Source: Verrucomicrobiales bacterium (GTDB taxonomy: Bacteria > Verrucomicrobiota > Verrucomicrobiia > Limisphaerales > UBA11320). Taken from it: 9,896 nucleotides of DNA. Position 1 is the first letter of the stretch; each line of letters opens with the position of its first letter. Shown here piece by piece: positions 7,296 through 9,896 of the stretch. The DNA lies in NCBI GenBank assembly GCA_003452185.1, contig DMJJ01000265.1, positions 1-9,896 of the forward strand. The letters run 5' to 3'. The translations under genes were made by a program, and so were the position numbers. The notes under the pieces were generated by a model, which had not been told where the DNA came from, ran no database searches, and saw nothing but the letters and a program-made list of their open reading frames with translations.

Positions 7296-8759
7296 TCAAT
7301 ACAGAATGGGGCCAGGGGGGCCCTTGAAGCGCTTTCTCTCCAGGCCGAACCAAACCACCAGCAGAAGCCCCACCGCCCCACCGACGATCCAGATCGCCTG
7401 CTCGTTCGGGGGTTGCATCCCGATCACGATCAGGAAGAGGCACCCCAGGGTCGCCACCACCGCCAAGGGCCGGTAAAACGACCCCAGATGCCAGGGGCCC
7501 ATCCTCCTCCACGTCCGGCCATGGGCAAAGAATCCCGCGGCCACCGGGAGCACGTAGGAGATGTACATGAAGATCACGCAGGCCGCTGCGATGGTTGTGT
7601 ACGGGACTGAAAGGGTGAACAGCGCCGCCAGGACCGCCGAGGTCCAGACCGCCACGGAGGGGGAGCCCGTGCGGGGGTTGACCCTCCTGAGACCCGCGGA
7701 GCAGGGCAGCCCCCCGTCGCGGGCGAAGGCATACGTCATGCGCGAGGAGGAGGTCAGCGCGGCCAGGCCGCAGAGGTACTGCGCCACGACGATCCCGGCG
7801 AGCAGCCCCCAGGCAAGCCCCGGCCAGAGGGTTGACTTCAAGACCCACTGGACGACATCCGCCCCCTTGGCCACACCCTCGGGGATCGAGGGCATCGCGA
7901 GCAGGATCGCACATGCCATCAACCATCCCAGCAGGCTCGAGACCCAGACCGACCGGATGATCCCGCGCGGAACGTTCCGTGCCGCATCGAGGGTTTCCTC
8001 GGACGTGTGGGCCGAGGCGTCAAAGCCCGTAATCGTGTAGGCCGGGAACAAAAACCCCAGGGCAAAGAGCCACGGGATGTTCCCCTGCCGTGGGAAAATG
8101 GCCCCCCCCTCGGGAAGCCCGCTGTAGTTGGTGAAGGTCCAGAGACGCGACCACTCAAAGTGGTGTGTGGTGGCGGCGAGCGCCGTGGTCAGCACCGCCG
8201 TGATCCCCAGGATCAGCCACCCGCTCAGGTCGGTCAGCCGCGTCGTGAGCCGTATCCCGTAGTGGTTCAACATCCCCTGCGACAGGGTCATGGCAACCAC
8301 CACCCCGGTTCGAATGGCCTGGGCGTGCGCCCCGTCCGGCGTGACCCCGAATGCCGCGGTCGTGAAGTCGTACGTGCCGGCGTTGATTGCGGCCAGCACG
8401 GTGATCAGGCCCGCCAGATTGAACCACGCCGTCACCCAGCCGCAGGCCCTCCCCCCGAGGATGCTTCCCCAGTGGTAGAGTCCCCCGGCCGTGGGGAAGG
8501 CCGAGGCCACCTGGCCCATCGTGAGGGCCACGGTCATGGAGAAGAGGCAGACCAGAGGCCAGCCGATGCCGATGCTCGCCCCCCCCACGCTGCAGAGCCC
8601 CACCTGGAACGAGGTGATCCCGCCCGCCAGGATGCAGATGATCGAGAGGGAGATGGCGAAGTTGGAGAACCCGCCCATCCGTCTCGAGAGCTCCTGCGTG
8701 TACCCCAGCGACCGCAGAAGCCGCTCGTCATCCGGGGGGGGCTCGGGGGAGGAGTCCAT
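7296..8759 (-). CDS. APC-superfamily permease, amino acid-choline transporter (ACT) type
   Basis: A 487-residue inner-membrane carrier with about 12 hydrophobic segments. A soluble N-terminus (RSLGYTQEL at 16-24) leads to FSNFAISLSIICIL (31-44), ASAFPTAGGLYHW (85-97), ITGFDASAHTSEE (243-255) with DAARNVPRGI after it, and SRMTYAFARDGGLP (339-352). These are hallmarks of the family that includes yeast Uga4 (GABA) and Hnm1 (choline) and many bacterial amino acid or polyamine permeases. It probably brings in an amine, amino alcohol or amino acid by proton symport; the substrate is not determinable from motifs. It lies 22 bp after the ADH stop and 35 bp before the ALDH start, all on one strand, so one transcript is likely. 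The translation shows no internal damage. The ATG is preceded by CCCACCCC, not a Shine-Dalgarno site. Confidence 0.92.
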   Translation of the reverse strand: MDSSPEPPPDDERLLRSLGYTQELSRRMGGFSNFAISLSIICILAGGITSFQVGLCSVGGASIGIGWPLVCLFSMTVALTMGQVASAFPTAGGLYHWGSILGGRACGWVTAWFNLAGLITVLAAINAGTYDFTTAAFGVTPDGAHAQAIRTGVVVAMTLSQGMLNHYGIRLTTRLTDLSGWLILGITAVLTTALAATTHHFEWSRLWTFTNYSGLPEGGAIFPRQGNIPWLFALGFLFPAYTITGFDASAHTSEETLDAARNVPRGIIRSVWVSSLLGWLMACAILLAMPSIPEGVAKGADVVQWVLKSTLWPGLAWGLLAGIVVAQYLCGLAALTSSSRMTYAFARDGGLPCSAGLRRVNPRTGSPSVAVWTSAVLAALFTLSVPYTTIAAACVIFMYISYVLPVAAGFFAHGRTWRRMGPWHLGSFYRPLAVVATLGCLFLIVIGMQPPNEQAIWIVGGAVGLLLVVWFGLERKRFKGPPGPILY

Positions 8760-8781
8760 GGGGTGGGCGAACGCCGCAGCC

Positions 8782-9896
8782 TCAGAGGACTTCCTCGTAC
8801 AGACGGCGGAAGTCGTCCCGGGTAACCGGCACGGCGTTGGTCTTGTGGCACGGGTCGTCGACCGCCTGGGCCACGAGGGCGTCGAGGTGTCCTGGTGTGA
8901 CTCCGTGGTCGCGGAGCCGGGTGTTGAGGCCCAGGGAGGCGAGGAACTCTGCGAAGAACGTGATGGTCCGCTGGTCCGCCTCCGCCTCCGTGGCCTTGAA
9001 GAGGTCGAGGCCGCAGGTCAGGCCGACCCGCCGGTAGAGCCCCGGCTTGCGGGCGGCGCAGAACTTCATCCCGGCCACCAGGCAGAGGGCGTTCGCCAGC
9101 CCGTGGTGCATGCCGCACAGGGTCGACAGGGGGTGGGCCAGCGAATGGACGACGCCGAGGTCCTTCTGGAACGCCACCGCCCCCATGGCAGCCGCAACGA
9201 GCATGTGGCCGCGGGCTTCGAGGTCCTTCCCGTTCCGGACCGCCCTGGGCAGGGCCTCCACCACGAGCCGGATTCCCTCGAGGGCGATCCCATCGCACAT
9301 CGGGTGGAACTGCGGGCAGGTGAAGCTTTCGATGCAATGGGTGAGGGCGTCGGCCCCCGTGGCCGCCGTGAGCTTCGGGGGAAGGCCCGCCGTGAGCTCC
9401 GGATCCAGGATCACCAGCCGCGCCAGCAGCTCCGGATGGAACAGCACCGCCTTGCGGTGGGTGGCATCGAGGGTGATGACGGAGCTCCGTCCCACCTCGC
9501 TCCCGGTGCCGGCGGTGGTCGGGATGGCGATGAACGGAGCGAGGCCCGACCAATCAGGTTCATCGTAAAACTTCGCCAGGTCGTACCCTGGCCGCTTGAC
9601 CAGCAGGCGGGCGGCCTTGCCGGCGTCCAAGGCGCTTCCGCCGCCGATGGCCACCACCCCGTCGCACCCGCACTTCACGAAGAGGGCCGCGGGCTCCTTC
9701 ACGTCGTTCTCGACCGGGTTGGGATGCACCCCCGCGTAAACAAACCACTCTTGGTCGCGGCGGTCGGGCCCCAGCACCGCCGCCAGCGACTTGAACGCGT
9801 CGGTGGGCAGGAGCCCGGGATCCGTGACCACCAGCGGACGGCGGATCCCGAGTTTGGCCATGCGGGCGGGGAGCTCCCGGACGGCGCCGGCTCCGA
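8782..9896 (-). CDS. Iron-type (group III) alcohol dehydrogenase, 5' end outside window (partial)
   Basis: An NAD(P)-dependent alcohol dehydrogenase of the Fe-ADH family. An ATG at 9859-9861 opens 359 residues, but the frame stays open upstream and encodes GAGAVRELPAR, which is family sequence, so the true start lies beyond the right edge. Counting from the inner Met: the nucleotide-binding motif AIGGGSALDAGKAA is at 71-84, PTTAGTGSEVG at 114-124, and the metal ligands are D171 and H175 (DALTH), H239 (VVHSLAHP) and H253 (HHGLANA). D171 to H175 and H239 to H253 match the spacing of E. coli FucO. The C-terminus (KTNAVPVTRDDFRRLYEE) is typical. It is probably a soluble cytosolic enzyme that oxidises the alcohol whose aldehyde is passed to the ALDH two genes downstream. 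Related enzymes include choline dehydrogenase GbsB, 4-hydroxybutyrate dehydrogenases and lactaldehyde reductases; the substrate is unresolved. Confidence 0.92.
   Translation of the reverse strand, partial: GAGAVRELPARMAKLGIRRPLVVTDPGLLPTDAFKSLAAVLGPDRRDQEWFVYAGVHPNPVENDVKEPAALFVKCGCDGVVAIGGGSALDAGKAARLLVKRPGYDLAKFYDEPDWSGLAPFIAIPTTAGTGSEVGRSSVITLDATHRKAVLFHPELLARLVILDPELTAGLPPKLTAATGADALTHCIESFTCPQFHPMCDGIALEGIRLVVEALPRAVRNGKDLEARGHMLVAAAMGAVAFQKDLGVVHSLAHPLSTLCGMHHGLANALCLVAGMKFCAARKPGLYRRVGLTCGLDLFKATEAEADQRTITFFAEFLASLGLNTRLRDHGVTPGHLDALVAQAVDDPCHKTNAVPVTRDDFRRLYEEVL

Noticed and set aside
7261..7926. Upstream extension of the ALDH frame to give a 699-residue protein
   Set aside because: The extra part is an alternative frame inside the permease gene; the ALDH similarity begins right after the ATG at 7260.
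8007..8825. A 272-residue plus-strand frame opposite the permease, and a 263-residue frame at 6685-7476
   Set aside because: Antisense to complete genes; translations lack hydrophobic or domain structure and are rich in Gly, Arg and Pro.
9859..9861. The first Met of the ADH as its true start
   Set aside because: The open frame continues to the edge with GAGAVRELPAR, which is conserved family sequence, so the gene begins outside the window.

Overview
The window (roughly two-thirds G+C by eye) looks like an ordinary chromosomal segment of a Gram-negative bacterium. An apolipoprotein N-acyltransferase (Lnt) with a complete catalytic triad implies outer-membrane lipoproteins. The mix of genes (a LuxE-type ligase start, a CHASE2 hybrid kinase of the HDLNN type, genes without Shine-Dalgarno sites) would fit a Verrucomicrobiota/PVC-like lineage, but that placement is a weak inference. 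No tRNA, rRNA, CRISPR array, insertion sequence or phage gene is visible.

Layout, left to right. (1) 1-237, minus: first 79 residues of a LuxE-type acyl-protein synthetase-like protein that runs off the left edge. (2) 238-419: divergent promoter region. (3) 420-1175, plus: a fumarylacetoacetate hydrolase (FAH) family enzyme, followed by a hairpin terminator at 1201-1226. (4) 1247-2983, minus: lnt, convergent with the FAH gene. (5) 3055-5778, plus: a 907-residue membrane hybrid histidine kinase (CHASE2, three membrane helices, PAS, HisKA, HATPase, receiver), divergent from lnt across a gap of 71 bp, or 152 bp if lnt starts at its second Met. A GC-rich hairpin at 5779-5804 separates it from the next unit. 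(6) 5827-9896, minus: a three-gene operon, transcribed right to left, of an iron-type alcohol dehydrogenase (5' end outside the window), an APC-superfamily permease of the amino acid-choline transporter type, and an NAD(P)+ aldehyde dehydrogenase.

The operon is the most interpretable system. A permease imports an amine or amino alcohol, the iron-type ADH oxidises the alcohol to an aldehyde, and the ALDH oxidises that to the acid. Two named precedents fit: choline to glycine betaine (GbsB/GbsA of Bacillus subtilis with a choline carrier), and the gamma-glutamylated amine/amino-alcohol route (Ipu/Puu type), which would need a glutamine-synthetase-like gene nearby, beyond the right edge. The sequence shown cannot decide between them.

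The other genes are single transcription units in alternating orientation, with no visible functional link to each other. I did not find a clearly new type of system; the most useful leads are the operon's substrate, the sensor kinase with no partner gene beside lnt, a short perfect inverted repeat at the lnt start, and the LuxE-like gene cut by the left edge.
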